Source of the DNA: Benincasa hispida
Lineage: Eukaryota; Streptophyta; Magnoliopsida; Cucurbitales; Cucurbitaceae
Direction of reading: 5' to 3'
DNA: 64,000 bases
Assembly: GCF_009727055.1 (NCBI RefSeq)
Contig: NC_052349.1
Span: forward strand, 40,102,029-40,166,028
Position numbers and translations under genes: made by a program. The notes beneath the pieces were generated by a model, which was not told the origin of the DNA, did not search any database, and saw only the letters and a list, made by a program, of their open reading frames with translations. Positions 23,080 to 33,418 of the stretch are shown one piece after another (position 1 is the stretch's first letter; each line of letters starts with the position of its first letter).

Positions 23080-23265
23080 TGTTGGGAATGTCCTAAAACT
23101 TACAGTTTGTATTTACTAAACACATTCTATTTTTGTAAAAAAAAAAAAAAGTATTATTGAGACTTTATTCAATAAAAGTGTTATTGAAATTGCAATTTGT
23201 AATAAAATCCAATAAAAGAACCCATGGCTATACTATGTATTATCCAATAAAAGTATATATCAAAT
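23080..23265 (+). mobile_element. LTR start fragment
   Basis: It begins TGTTGGGAATGTCCTAAAAC and matches the first ~180 bp of the LTRs at 7645 and (reversed) 49686, with shared TTTACTAAACACATTCTAT. It contains a 14-nt poly(A) run at 23138-23151 and fades out near 23265. Confidence 0.7.
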
Positions 23266-23339
23266 TTCCTCTAGAAGCTACAAAAAGTACGTATATATCA
23301 CAGTATATATAAAAAATAGGAAAAAAAATAAAACTAAAA

Positions 23340-23600
23340 GTTGAATCGGGTCTGTTGCTCGTCTGCTCTGAGCCCATCATTACTGTTCATGTGCTCCGAG
23401 TCCACCGTCGTCATTCATTTGCTCCGAATTCTTCATTGTCGTTCGCCTGCTCCGAGTTCACCATCCCCGTTCTTGTCGTCTCGTGCTCGCCCTGTCGTCA
23501 GATCGCACTACGTCATCCGTCTCCCACCTGTAACTCATACTGCCGAAAAGGAGAAAAAAGGGAGAGAGACGAAGAAAAGAGAGGGAGGAGGAAGAAATGG
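23340..23600. repeat. GC-rich degenerate minisatellite around TGCTCCGAG
   Basis: The octamer GCTCCGAG or a one-base variant recurs at about 29-bp spacing (near 23364, 23393, 23420 and 23449), separated by CACCGTCGTCATTCAT-like blocks, in otherwise AT-rich DNA. Open frames across it have biased low-complexity composition and no recognisable domain. Its origin is unknown. Confidence 0.55.
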
Positions 23601-23625
23601 CCTTGAAGCATAGGGGGAGAGAATG

Positions 23626-23653
23626 ATATATATATATATATATATATATATAA
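23626..23653. repeat. (AT)n microsatellite
   Basis: About 14 AT dinucleotides in a row, directly after the GC-rich segment. Confidence 0.9.
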
Positions 23654-23795
23654 CGTAGGTGAGGGTTAAGTTGTAAATACCTACTAATATTAGTGAAAAT
23701 AGGAAGACCAATAGGTTCATTAAAATAATATGGACCTATTTGTAAAACCTTTTATGCAGAAATCCCTATCTTTTATGTATAATAGAACTCTAAGT

Positions 23796-24093
23796 CCTAG
23801 TTTGGTAACCATTTCGTTTTTTTGGTTTTTGGTTTTTGAAAATTAAGCCCATTTTCTTTCCATTTCTTACAATGATTTGCATATTTCTTAAGTACAAGAG
23901 TTAAATTCTTAGCAAATTCCAAAAACAATAACTTTTTTAAAAACTACTTTCTTTAGTTTTCAAAATTTGGCTTGGTTTTTTAAACCATTAGTAAGAAGTA
24001 GATAACAAAAGAAGAATTTTGGAAGTGTAAATAATATCTATAGACTTAATTTTAAAAAACAACTATAAACAAAATGATTACCAAACGATGTCT
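23796..24093. mobile_element. MITE, TTTGGTAACCATTT family, copy 1
   Basis: The left end CCTAGTTTGGTAACCATTTC and the reversed right end CAGACATCGTTTGGTAATCA are imperfect inverted repeats. The interior has the family words TTTTTGGTTTTTG, GAAAATTAAGCC and TTGTTTATAGTTG-like complement. Further copies lie at 30046-30462 and 41612-41927, with fragments at 37722-37753 and 42530-42830. Confidence 0.65.
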
Positions 24094-24880
24094 GAATTTT
24101 CAGCTTCACCGATTAGATTATAGATTTTAAATTCTTTTGAGTAAACAAAGACTTGTTAGACATAAAATTGAAAATTCAAGAATCTATTATACACATGATT
24201 AAAAGCTTAAAATACATATTAAATAAAAAAAATAAGTTCAAAGATCTATTGATCACTTATAAAAGTTCAAAGATCTATTGATCACTTATAAAAGTTCAAG
24301 GATCAAATAGATACAAATTCGAACTCATCCTTGATGGTTAAGTAGAAGGGTTGAAGCAAAGAACATGGGCAATGAAATGCATGAAGACAAGGTTGACATC
24401 CTGCGTACTTTGGTGAGAGGTCAGAGATGAGATGGAAGGTTACTATTCCCAATAATTTTCCTCTAAACCATTTTCACTAAACAGTAGACACAACAGTTAA
24501 AAAAAACCATCCAACTATACAATGTTTGGCTTCTTCTTCATTTACAGCAGCCAGCAGCATTACAACCACCACCACCATCCAAAATCCATCAACATCAGTC
24601 AGTAACCCATCAATCCAACTATCTTATTAACATCACTAACAACAAAGCAACCACATAATTTTGTACTTCAACTACAGTTGCTTCTTCTACATACAAACAA
24701 TCATCCATCATCCAACAAAAACCCAAAAAAAAAAAAAGACCTACCTCCTTTCTTTTTTCTGATAATTTTGCTGCACTTTCAACTTCACCTTCACTTCACA
24801 GTTCGTTTGTTCTTTCTCAAAGTTAAACGACTTCACCGCCCACCAGAGATTGATTACACGCCCCGCTGCACAGATTTTCA
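24094..24880. other. Downstream region of the Nudix gene
   Basis: No open frame with recognisable homology. Part of it (about 24500-24880) is probably the minus-strand 3' untranslated region of the Nudix gene. It contains a direct duplication of AAAGTTCAAAGATCTATTGA near 24235-24290 and a CCACCACCACCAT-rich stretch near 24561-24577. The polyadenylation site cannot be placed. Confidence 0.4.
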
Positions 24881-27800
24881 TCATTCAGTTAATGTAATGC
24901 CTAGTCTGCAATCCCTTGAAAGGCCTCCAATGCCTGTTGAATGACTCCTACTGTGCTGCTGACCAAAAGGAGGAGGCCTTCCACAGCAGTTAGACGATAT
25001 CAATGCACAATCAACCACATTTGAAACTGGGCTTGTCTCTGCCGTCTCTTGCCTAGTTTCACCATTTTCGTCTTCTGCCATCACTCGGAGAAATGCTTCA
25101 AGTGCCACGCGCATCCATTCGTACCGGCATAGTCTGAATGCCTCTTTAACATTGAGCTGCAAATCAAACACATGCAAATCATTTTTCTTCTCATTATTGG
25201 TAGGGTTAGAAACCAGTCTATAGAAAATGATTTTCTAAAGAGTGCAGAAATAGCATCTTATCATCAATTTAAGAGGTGTAAGTCCGAAGTTAATATGTTC
25301 AAGTTAGGAAGTCTCTGTATAGGATCCGTAGTTAATATATTGAAATTAGAAAGTCAGTGTTTGGGGTGTAGAGTTGTTTAGTTAGAATTTTTCGATAAAT
25401 TTTCAAAACAGAGAGAGGAGAAGATGGAGTTCTTTGATAAATGTACAAACTTCAATAGTGAACACTGTTGAAGTTGATAGAATTGAGTTATTTAACACTG
25501 ACTTATGAAATCGGTGGACCAAACACTCCCAAAGGAGTTAATTTCACAGTAAGTATATACCTACCCATCTCCTATGGCGGTTTCCCTGCTCTGGCCACGA
25601 CTCAAGCTCTTCTGTAACTTCTAATGCAAACATGTATCCTCTGCATGCTCCCTCCATGCTGCAAATGTCCTGACTGCTTTTGCTTCTAAACTCCCAAACA
25701 CCGAGGGGATTTTCCTGACAGAGAGAAACAACCCAATTTAGTTTTCCAAATGAAAGAAAGAATACTGTCTTATCAGTGGTATATACCAGGTTACAATAAG
25801 CATGGAGTATCCTTAAAATAAGTCAAAATGGATAGCAGTTCTACAAAAAATATACTAACAGTTTTTTTCTTCTTTTGTAACAATCAGTACACAAATAAAT
25901 CAAGTTGCAAGCAAAACTCAGGTAAACCTCAACATATCTTTCTATTTTGAAATTTTGTCTTACATAACTAAAAATTATCCGGGAGTAGTTACCCCCTTCA
26001 CTCCATCACTACTCTACCCGTAGTAGTTCGCACGGCCAAATGTTAGTTTACATTTACTTAACATTTCACAAATTCATTATCTGAGCTTCCTGTAAAAGAA
26101 GTCAATAACGTGCTATTAGCATCCACCTCATGCCTTGTGTATAAATTTCTTGAGATGCCTACTTATGTTATTCCTAGACTTAACTCCTATGGCTATGATA
26201 TGGCAACCTATCCTATGACAACCAAACGATGAACATCTGAAAGGTTCTACAACCAACAACCTTGATGAAAATAGTTCAGTATTTGTGAAGAAAACATGCA
26301 AAAAGACCAACAATTTCTGCAAGGAAGCAATATATAAACCTACGTTAAGCTTTCCTCTCACTCCTGCTTCTTCCACAGCTTCTCGACATGCTGCTTCCAG
26401 GATGGTTTCATCATCCTCCCATCCACCCTACAAAGAAGAACGAGAAACATTGAGATATAATAGAGGCCAGTGATATTTCTTGCCAACACCTTCAACCAAG
26501 ACTGGATAAAATTATAAACCTTTGGAAACACTAGGTCATCACGATTTGGTGAAGAAACCATGAGAACTTCAATCTTGTTCTCAACGTCACACTGCTCGTT
26601 GACTTCATTGCTGTCCTCTATCAGCCTATAAGGTATGCATCTGTTGTGCAGGTGCCAAGGCAACAATTAAGCAACAGATAAGGATTGATTGCTGAGTTAA
26701 ATTCATTTAAGTTACAAGACCATCCCCAAAATTATGCTAAATGAAACTGCATTCAATACTAAAAAGGCACATCGCCATTCCCATTCAACAGTACACTTAG
26801 ATTTTCTAAAATTCAAGATCCAAGCAAATTTGAAATTTGGAAAGTCAAGAGAAAATAGAAATAAATCAACCCATAATCGAAGCAATTTTATATTAATCAC
26901 ATTAAACGTTTTATCTATTTAGGGAATTAGGTAAAGTACAAATCTTTGAAAAATTGCGGACAACTACATAAAGCAACTTTACAGACTGAAAAGGAAAAAG
27001 AAAATAGAAACACAAAATCCACCATCCACATCACATCATTCAACAATTGATTCACCTGTTCTTCAATCTAGAAATTGTTCCTTTATCTTCCGCTGTTGTC
27101 TTCTCATCATATAATTCTAATATACAACAAATTTTGGACTCATCGTCTTTTCACACCCAGAGCAAAATAATATCAGAGAATCTTTCCCATTCTAACATAT
27201 ATCATACTAAAATTTTCATCTTCAAGCATCCAAAACTTATTCTATACACTTCAAATGCATTCATATCATCCCCAACGATATAGTTCCTAAATTTCTCATT
27301 TCCCTCAATTCAATTCCAATCCAGGCATATCAGAATGTTTAAAACATGAGTAAAATTATAAACAATTATAATGAAAGATACCCAAATGTTTTCAAATATA
27401 ATAATTACCGCATGGACTTTTGGCGCATAAAACGAAACATCAAATCACAGCCCGCAATCGGCTTTGGAAAAAATCCATACTGAAAACAACAGAAATCCCT
27501 TTTTTCCCTCCTATATCTGAATGCCCACTACAATTCGTCCTTACCCACAAACGAAAGGTTATTAGAGCGGGTGTCGTTGATAACTCTGATATGTCATATG
27601 CGTGCTGTGGTTAACGATTTCCACGAAAGAGACAAAATAGATAGTGAAACCCCTTTTGTTGTTCATGTAACAGAAGTCAATAAGAAGACCCACCAAGGAA
27701 ATATACAATAAAATAAGTAAATATATATAATATATTGTTCCCTGTACCAGAAAGATACAATAATTCCAATTTGAGATGAGCGAAAAGCATATCTGTAGCG

Positions 27801-28064
27801 CAGAAATTAGAGAAACACAAAACAAATTCAAATGGGCATTTTAAACCGAGGAATTTGCAAAGAAAACAAGACTATTCGTAATAATTAAAGATGAGGAAGG
27901 AAAAGTGATTAAGAGGATAGAAGTCAAGTAGAAACAAAAGAGAAGAAGACAAAGAAGAATGCGACGAAATAGCAAAGTATTAGAGAAGAATACCCTGAAA
28001 CAAGACGAAAATGATCGTCGTATCGCTGACGATGTCGCCCTGTTCTTGCTAACACCGTAGACAT
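24881..28064 (-). CDS. Nudix hydrolase, plant NUDT12/13/16-like, five exons
   Basis: Minus-strand exons are 28064-27994, 26640-26520, 26427-26344, 25714-25565 and 25156-24881. All four introns are GT-AG and the exons join in phase to 233 codons. The start gives MSTVLARTGRHRQRYDDHFR. CIPYRL opens exon 2 and LMVSSPNRDDLVFPK closes it. Exon 3 encodes a complete Nudix box (residues 65-87: G, then E at 71, then REAVEEAGV), the metal-binding catalytic loop. Exon 4 carries LGVWEFRSKS and GYMFALEVTEELESWPE, and exon 5 starts LNVKEAFRLCRYEWMRVALE. These match Arabidopsis NUDT12/13/16-type enzymes, several of which are mitochondrial and act on nucleoside or dinucleoside polyphosphates; substrate and location here are inferred. 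A ~60-residue Ser/Gly-rich C-terminal tail looks longer than in those relatives. Confidence 0.93.
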
Positions 28065-28568
28065 AATTAGAGCGAATGTGTAAACCTCTGAGAAACAAAG
28101 GAACAGAAAGAAAAAGAGATTGAGATATGGAAACAGAAGGAAACTACATCAAAATGAAATGAAATGGAAAATAAAACCTGGTGGGTGTAGAGAAATTGGG
28201 GAGAGTTTGATGAAAGGAACGGCGAAACAATCAATCAGTGTGGCAAAATGGGGTCATTGAAAGATGCAAAAACCGAGAGCCATGCAGGAGAGTGGTGGGG
28301 ACAGAAGCGGAAACAGAACAGAAACGGAAAGGGGTGTAATCAATGGAAGTTTGTGGAAGTGAGAGAGCATTGAATGGGCGTTTCAATTGACAGCTTAGAA
28401 CCTAGAATGTGACGCCTTCAATGTCCGTATCTGAAGAAGAAAGAGAAGAAGAAATCAAGAAGAAGAAGAATGGTATCGTGAAGAAGGAAAGAGAGAAATT
28501 GGAAAATGGAAGCAAAGGGAAAGGAGAGAGAGATTTCCGCGGGGCCAATTGCATAGCAACGGCGCCCA
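28065..28568 (-). other. Likely 5' untranslated region of the Nudix gene
   Basis: This lies between a TATA-like box and the start codon. On the minus strand it is rich in CT tracts (CTCTCTCTCCTTTCC), typical of plant leaders. A possible short intron has donor CCAG-GTTTTATT near 28181 and acceptor TTTCTCAG near 28088, about 15-25 bases before the start codon. The open frames on both strands here lack homology. Confidence 0.45.
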
Positions 28569-28575
28569 TTTTATA
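28569..28575 (-). promoter_or_regulatory. Candidate TATA box of the Nudix gene
   Basis: The minus strand reads TATAAAA within ATATAAAATGGGCGCC, followed about 30 bases downstream by a GC-containing, then CT-rich segment suitable as a transcription start region. It is about 505 bp upstream of the start codon. Assigned by sequence only. Confidence 0.45.
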
Positions 28576-28576
28576 T

Positions 28577-29260
28577 TCCACCACACACCAAACCCATCAT
28601 TCTCCCCCCTCCTCTACATATTTTCTTATTTTTATTCAATCGATATTTACATTATATCGTAAATAAAGAATTAGTTAAATAAGAATGATAATTTCGACTT
28701 AGATGGAAAATTAGAATCTATATATGTGAACGAAAATTGGAATCCGAATACTTATATCATTTCAAATCATCACCACAATCACAAAAGTTTCATTGAATTT
28801 TTATTCTAAGGGCCAATTTTGATGAAAGATAAAGATAATATTGCAAATTTAAAGAAATATAGATACTTTTGAAACAAATAGAAAAGTTGAGGATTTTTTT
28901 TTTTTTTTTAATAATTTAGGAGGTGTTTTAGATACTGAGTTAGTCGTTATAGTCGGTAGGTTATAATATTCCATGTTTGGGTGCAGACTATTTTAATCTA
29001 TGATCTAGGTTATAATAGTCTATATTTGGGATTCAGACTACTTGTTTAGATAAGAAATAGTAAATATTGGAATAAATAGAGATTTAAATTAATAATATTG
29101 TAGATAATTATAGGTTCTAACTAGTTGTAAATACCACTATTATATTTGAAGCTCAAAACCTATCCTTTTTAATAAGTTCTACTAACATATAGAATGACCT
29201 TCGATCTTTTCTTAAGAAAATAATATAATTGTTTTATGAGTAATTGTTTTAAGTAGTAAA
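28577..29260. other. Intergenic AT-rich DNA upstream of the Nudix gene
   Basis: No gene is seen. The part near 28915-29180 has two GTTATAAT-A-TAGTC/TTCCA-TTTGGG repeats (28969-28984 and 29012-29036), which look like one arm of a degraded transposon, but no matching terminal repeat was found. Confidence 0.4.
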
Positions 29261-29450
29261 ACTGTTGAAAATATTTTCAAGTATAATAAAAAAAATGTCA
29301 CTGTCTATTAGTGATAAACCACGATACATTGTGATAGACATCTATCATTGATACTCATAAATATCTACACGATCTGTTATTAATAGATACTAAAATTTGA
29401 TTACATTTATAAATAAATTGGTTTATTTTGTTTTATTTGAAAATGGCCTT
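29261..29450. mobile_element. MITE, 'actgttgaaaatatttt' family, copy 2
   Basis: It starts ACTGTTGAAAATATTTTCAAG and ends AATTGGTTTATTTTGTTTTA and TGAAAATGGCC. The core contains CTATTAGTGATAAACC and TGATAGACATCTATCATTGA palindromic segments shared with 35842-36030. Confidence 0.6.
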
Positions 29451-30045
29451 TTGTTTATTATTATCCTGAGATTTACACTTTATTTGATTTCTCCCCCTTC
29501 AAAATTATCTCAAATTTTTTTTACTTGGTGATTGTATGGAAATTAATCTTTTTATTCAAGGGAGTGATCATGTACGTATTACCATTTTGAGGATTAATAG
29601 TTAAGAATTGATTCCTACGATTATTAAATGAAAAAAGGATTTTTTTTTTCTATAAAACGTAAAATAAAGGATCAAACTTTCGATATCGATGTTAATAATA
29701 CAGGTTCACGCTAGTTGAACTATACTCATATTTGCATTAAAAAAAGTTATTAATAACTATGTAAAATTTTATATAACTACGCTTATTTAGATACATGTTA
29801 CCGTTATTAAAAGTATTAATTTGTTCCTACAATTATTTTGTTTCTATAAATTTAAGAACATTTTCAAATCGAAATTTTAATTTTGTGTCTACTAAAGTAC
29901 AATCTAGTTGAAGGAACTTATTAAACAATAGACATAAAATTAAAAGTTTTAAACTTTATTAGAATTTCTTAAAGTACAAAGTTTAGAAACACACAAACAT
30001 GTATCCGATTTTATTTTGAAAGTTTTAAAAACAAAAATTATAATA
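29451..30045. other. Intergenic AT-rich DNA with one SINE-like remnant
   Basis: No coding region is seen. The only recognisable item is a minus-strand tRNA-like segment at 29665-29735. Confidence 0.4.
29665..29735 (-). mobile_element. SINE-like tRNA-derived remnant
   Basis: The minus strand reads TATAGTTCAACTAGCGTGAACC, resembling a pol III A box (TAGCTCAACTGG type). About 25 bases later comes TCGAAAGTTTGATCC, resembling a B box (GGTTCGATCC). The spacing suits a tRNA-derived SINE head; the body is not defined. Confidence 0.4.
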
Positions 30046-30462
30046 TAGGTCATGTTTGATAACTATTTAATTTTAAATTTTTGATTTTTTAAAATTAAGC
30101 TAATAAACACAATCATCTACATTTTAGAAGTGTTTTCAAAATTGAAAAACCAAATTTTGTAAACTAAAAAATTTAAACTATATTCGATAACGATTTAATT
30201 TTTGAAAGTTAAGTCTATAAAACATCACTTCCATCAATTGGTTTATAGGTTGTTGTCTAGATTTTGGAACGTTTTCAAAATAAAAGATAAAATTTGAAAA
30301 TTAAAAGAAAAAAAAAGATAGTTTTCAAAAACTTGATTTTGTTTTTTGAAATCCAGTGAGAATTCAAATGTTTATTGAAATATAAAAATCATGAGTAAAA
30401 AACAAGCAGAATTATGAAAAACCAAAAAAGAAAAACGAAATTATTACCAAACGAGACCATAG
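30046..30462. mobile_element. MITE, TTTGGTAACCATTT family, copy 2
   Basis: The left end GGTCATGTTTGATAACTATT and the reversed right end TGGTCTCGTTTGGTAATAAT are inverted repeats. An extra internal start-like segment (TATATTCGATAACGATTTAA near 30180) suggests one copy inserted into, or duplicated within, another. Confidence 0.6.
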
Positions 30463-31051
30463 TTTTGAAAAACTTTCTTTTGTTTGGCTAAGAATTCAAA
30501 TGTTTACCTCGAAAATATGTGAGAAAGAAATCGTGAGAGAACAAATACAAATGAGAAAAATAAAAAACCAAAAACCAAATAAAATTTGTTTGTTTGTTAG
30601 TTGTTTTAGTTAAAAAAAAATGAAATATAATTATGAAATGAATTTGATCGAACATATGGAATTTTGTAAACTCATTTGCAAACAAACTAATAAGCACAGC
30701 AAGAATGGGACAAGTTATATTTTGTGGTCTGCCTATCTCCTTTTAAAGGGCAAAAGAAAATTCATGAATTATTGAAAATGAAAATTGGATACAATAATTA
30801 ATGTGACTTGTGTTTTATCACTATCTCTTTTCACTTTTAAATTGTAATGAGAAAAAGAAAGGAGGGGCCAATGTCAGGCCCCATGGGGCATTAAATGATT
30901 AAATAAGGAAATTAGAAAAGCCACAGCCAACAAGATAATAAAAGCTATTTATTTGCTCCTCTACAAAACATATTTATTTGTTTGTTTATTTGGTGGTTGA
31001 TTTGGGATCATACTATTCTTTGTAGTTTCCAGGAAAGAGTGTGAATTATTA

Positions 31052-31058
<7 letters not shown>

Positions 31059-31084
<26 letters not shown>
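31059..31084. repeat. (TA)n microsatellite
   Basis: Thirteen uninterrupted TA dinucleotides. Confidence 0.9.
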
Positions 31085-31493
31085 AAGAAAGGAAGAAAAA
31101 AAAAACTTTTTCTATCAACCAATAAAATTTTTAGTATTTGGGCTTTAGAAGACAAGATTGATTGTTATCATCTTCTGTTTTATTTCTAGTTTTCTTTATA
31201 GATATATATATATATACACATACTTTTTAGATATATTGTAATATTTTGTTGTTTTAGTTCTAAGAAGAAGGCTATATATACTTTTTAGATATGTAATAAT
31301 AGATTTAAGAGAGAAAAAAATCTTAAATGTTACAAGAAAAAGAAAAAAAAAAGTAATGTGGTGAGACACAATCCCTACAATCATGCATCGATAGAAATTG
31401 AATGAAGGGTTCAGTATATAATCTGATATTTCTTTACATCTCTAATAATATGATCTTATCACTTATTGTGAAAGAATTGCGATAGCAAAGATT

Positions 31494-31690
31494 GTCGTCA
31501 CTAGCTACAACCAAACACAAGTTTTTTCAGTATGTTTTGTCCTTATTCACATACTTCTTAGAAAAAATTTCTAGCCGTCTCCTAAACAGAAAATTTTACT
31601 CCAACTAAAATATATTGTCATACTAGGGCATTATTTATCAAGTACATATATCCTCAAGATCTCTCTTACCAAAACGTGGTATTAAGTTCA
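31494..31690. repeat. Dispersed repeat, paired with 34515-34770
   Basis: Order-conserved words are shared with 34515-34770: AAGTT-TT-CAGTATGT followed by GTTCTCAC or CCTTATTCAC, and later TCAAGATCTCTC in a similar context. The match is patchy and the family unknown. Confidence 0.3.
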
Positions 31691-32389
31691 TTCACGTACT
31701 CTTCTACTCAAGAGGCACATGTTCACCAGCTTCTGTTTTGGTTTGTTTCTGATCCATATCACACTAGGAGAAGTTCTACTTTGATATCATCTGCAATGCT
31801 ACAAGTCTGGAATTTTAAATCCATGTGTCCTAGAATGTCACAAAAGTTACATGGACAATTTATTTTCCTAACAAGATGACTGTATAAGCATATATACGAG
31901 ATTGAATTGAATAGTATAGAATAAATTCTAATAGAACATATCCATTGTGTGGAACTTTTTGACCTATGCACATGCAACTACAACTTAATTATTAGGCAAC
32001 CTTTTGATTAAGACATGCACTAATTTCTCTTACTTTGTGGAAAATTCTTTGTTGCAAAGTTTTATTTCCAAAAGTTTGTTGTGCTAAAATCTATATCATA
32101 TAAGTGAATATAGCTTTTGAGGGGAATAAAGAAAAGAAAATAATATATATAAAGAGTGGGGAATAATGAATAGTTATATGCATATCTAAATACCTTTATC
32201 TATTGGGAATGGCACTAGTTTTGGTGTTAAAGAAGAACACATCATGCTTAGACTCATGGAGAGAATTTGAGAGATTCTTGAAGCTTGGTCTCCCCACCTT
32301 ATTTTAAGTTAGGGGAATATTGTAAATTCATCATGTCTTGTGTTAGGACTCATTGAAGCTAGTCCTTTTCAACTATTCCTTTAGATGAG

Positions 32390-32914
32390 CATATCTATTT
32401 TAATAAGTTTTGTGAAATTTTTTATCCCCAAATTTTGGGTTTATTTTTTATATGGTCGCTAAGTTTTAAATTTATAGTTAATAGATTTCAAAATGTTACA
32501 CATTTAGTTCTTGGGTCGTTATGAGTTTTAATTCACTTTGGTCCCTTTTGAATTTTAAGGTTTATACTTTTAACCACAAATTTTAATTAAGTTATCGCAT
32601 TTAGTTTTGGGGTTAATGTATATTAATTATTTTTTAAATAATTGTATAGTGAAATTTTAAAATTGATTTTAATAGTGATGGAAAAATAATGAAACTTAAT
32701 TAATTGAAATTTTCTAATTCTTAAGTTAATTAATAGACATTAATATTAGAGATTGAAAGTGAAATTTAGTGAAAAATCGAAGTTAAAAGTACAAATTAAT
32801 CTTGCAATCTTACTAAGGACTAAACCGAAACATAAAATTAATTCAAAATTTAAGGACTAAAAGTGTAATATTTTGAAATATATGGACTAAATTGAAATCA
32901 AACTCAAGAACTAA
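32390..32914. repeat. Foldback (inverted) repeat of the 'ggtccctaaact' type, copy 1
   Basis: The left arm TTTCAAAATGTTACACATTT (32488 on) pairs with the reversed right arm TTTCAAAATATTACACTTTT (complement near 32851-32880). Both arms carry TTTAGTTCTTGG or GGACTAAA-like words. It ends exactly where the MITE at 32915 begins. Confidence 0.55.
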
Positions 32915-33415
32915 GACCACGTTTACCACACTGAAAATGTAATAGATCAATGAGAATAAAAAATGTAGGCTCCATTTGATTACTCTTAGTGTTGTGTGCT
33001 TTGTGTTTTGCATTTATACTAACACATGGGCCCCACATCGAAATTTATAATAAAATAACGTAATTTGATTGATGAATAAAGAGTACTCAATCCCATTACG
33101 CCTAAGAATTACGTCATATCATTACCGTTACCATTACCGTTATAGTTACCATTACAATTATTATTATTGTTTCTGTTACAACTGAAAATTTATCAATTTT
33201 GACATATTTACTGTTACCATTACCGCTTGACCCTCAGAGGTAGAGGTAAAGGTAGAGATAACGGTAACAACAAATTTGACAAAATTGACAATTTTAAGCA
33301 AATGCAATCAAAATCAATCCAATTACGTTTGCAATTCAAACTCATTACAATTGATCAATTAATGAAATTTCATTACAATTACACCAATTTTCATTATAGT
33401 TTAGTAAACATAGCC
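32915..33415. mobile_element. PIF/Harbinger-like MITE
   Basis: The left terminus GACCACGTTTACCA and the reversed right terminus GGCTATGTTTACTA form inverted repeats. The flanks carry TAA on both sides (32912-32914 and 33416-33418), matching the 3-bp TTA/TAA target of PIF/Harbinger elements. The interior is rich in ATTACCGTTACC words and their complements and has no transposase. Confidence 0.6.
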
Positions 33416-33418
33416 TAA

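Larger units (their letters stand above)
30463..32389. other. Intergenic DNA, no gene recognised
   Basis: AT-rich. It contains a (TA)n microsatellite (31059-31084), purine/pyrimidine tracts and a low-confidence repeat at 31494-31690. Short open frames at 31676-31879 and its complement have no recognisable domain. The less biased stretch 30720-31030 could be single-copy DNA, but nothing in it identifies a gene. Confidence 0.4.

Noticed and set aside
23341..23613. Two overlapping open frames of 83-90 codons in the GC-rich segment
   Set aside because: Composition is low complexity, both frames are equally open, and neither has a recognisable domain. A degenerate repeat explains the openness.
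28409..28666. Plus-strand open frame opposite the Nudix gene leader
   Set aside because: It is the complement of the CT-rich leader and TATA region; lysine/glutamate-rich composition reflects purine tracts.
31676..31977. Overlapping open frames on both strands
   Set aside because: No domain in either strand, and part of the area belongs to a weak dispersed repeat.
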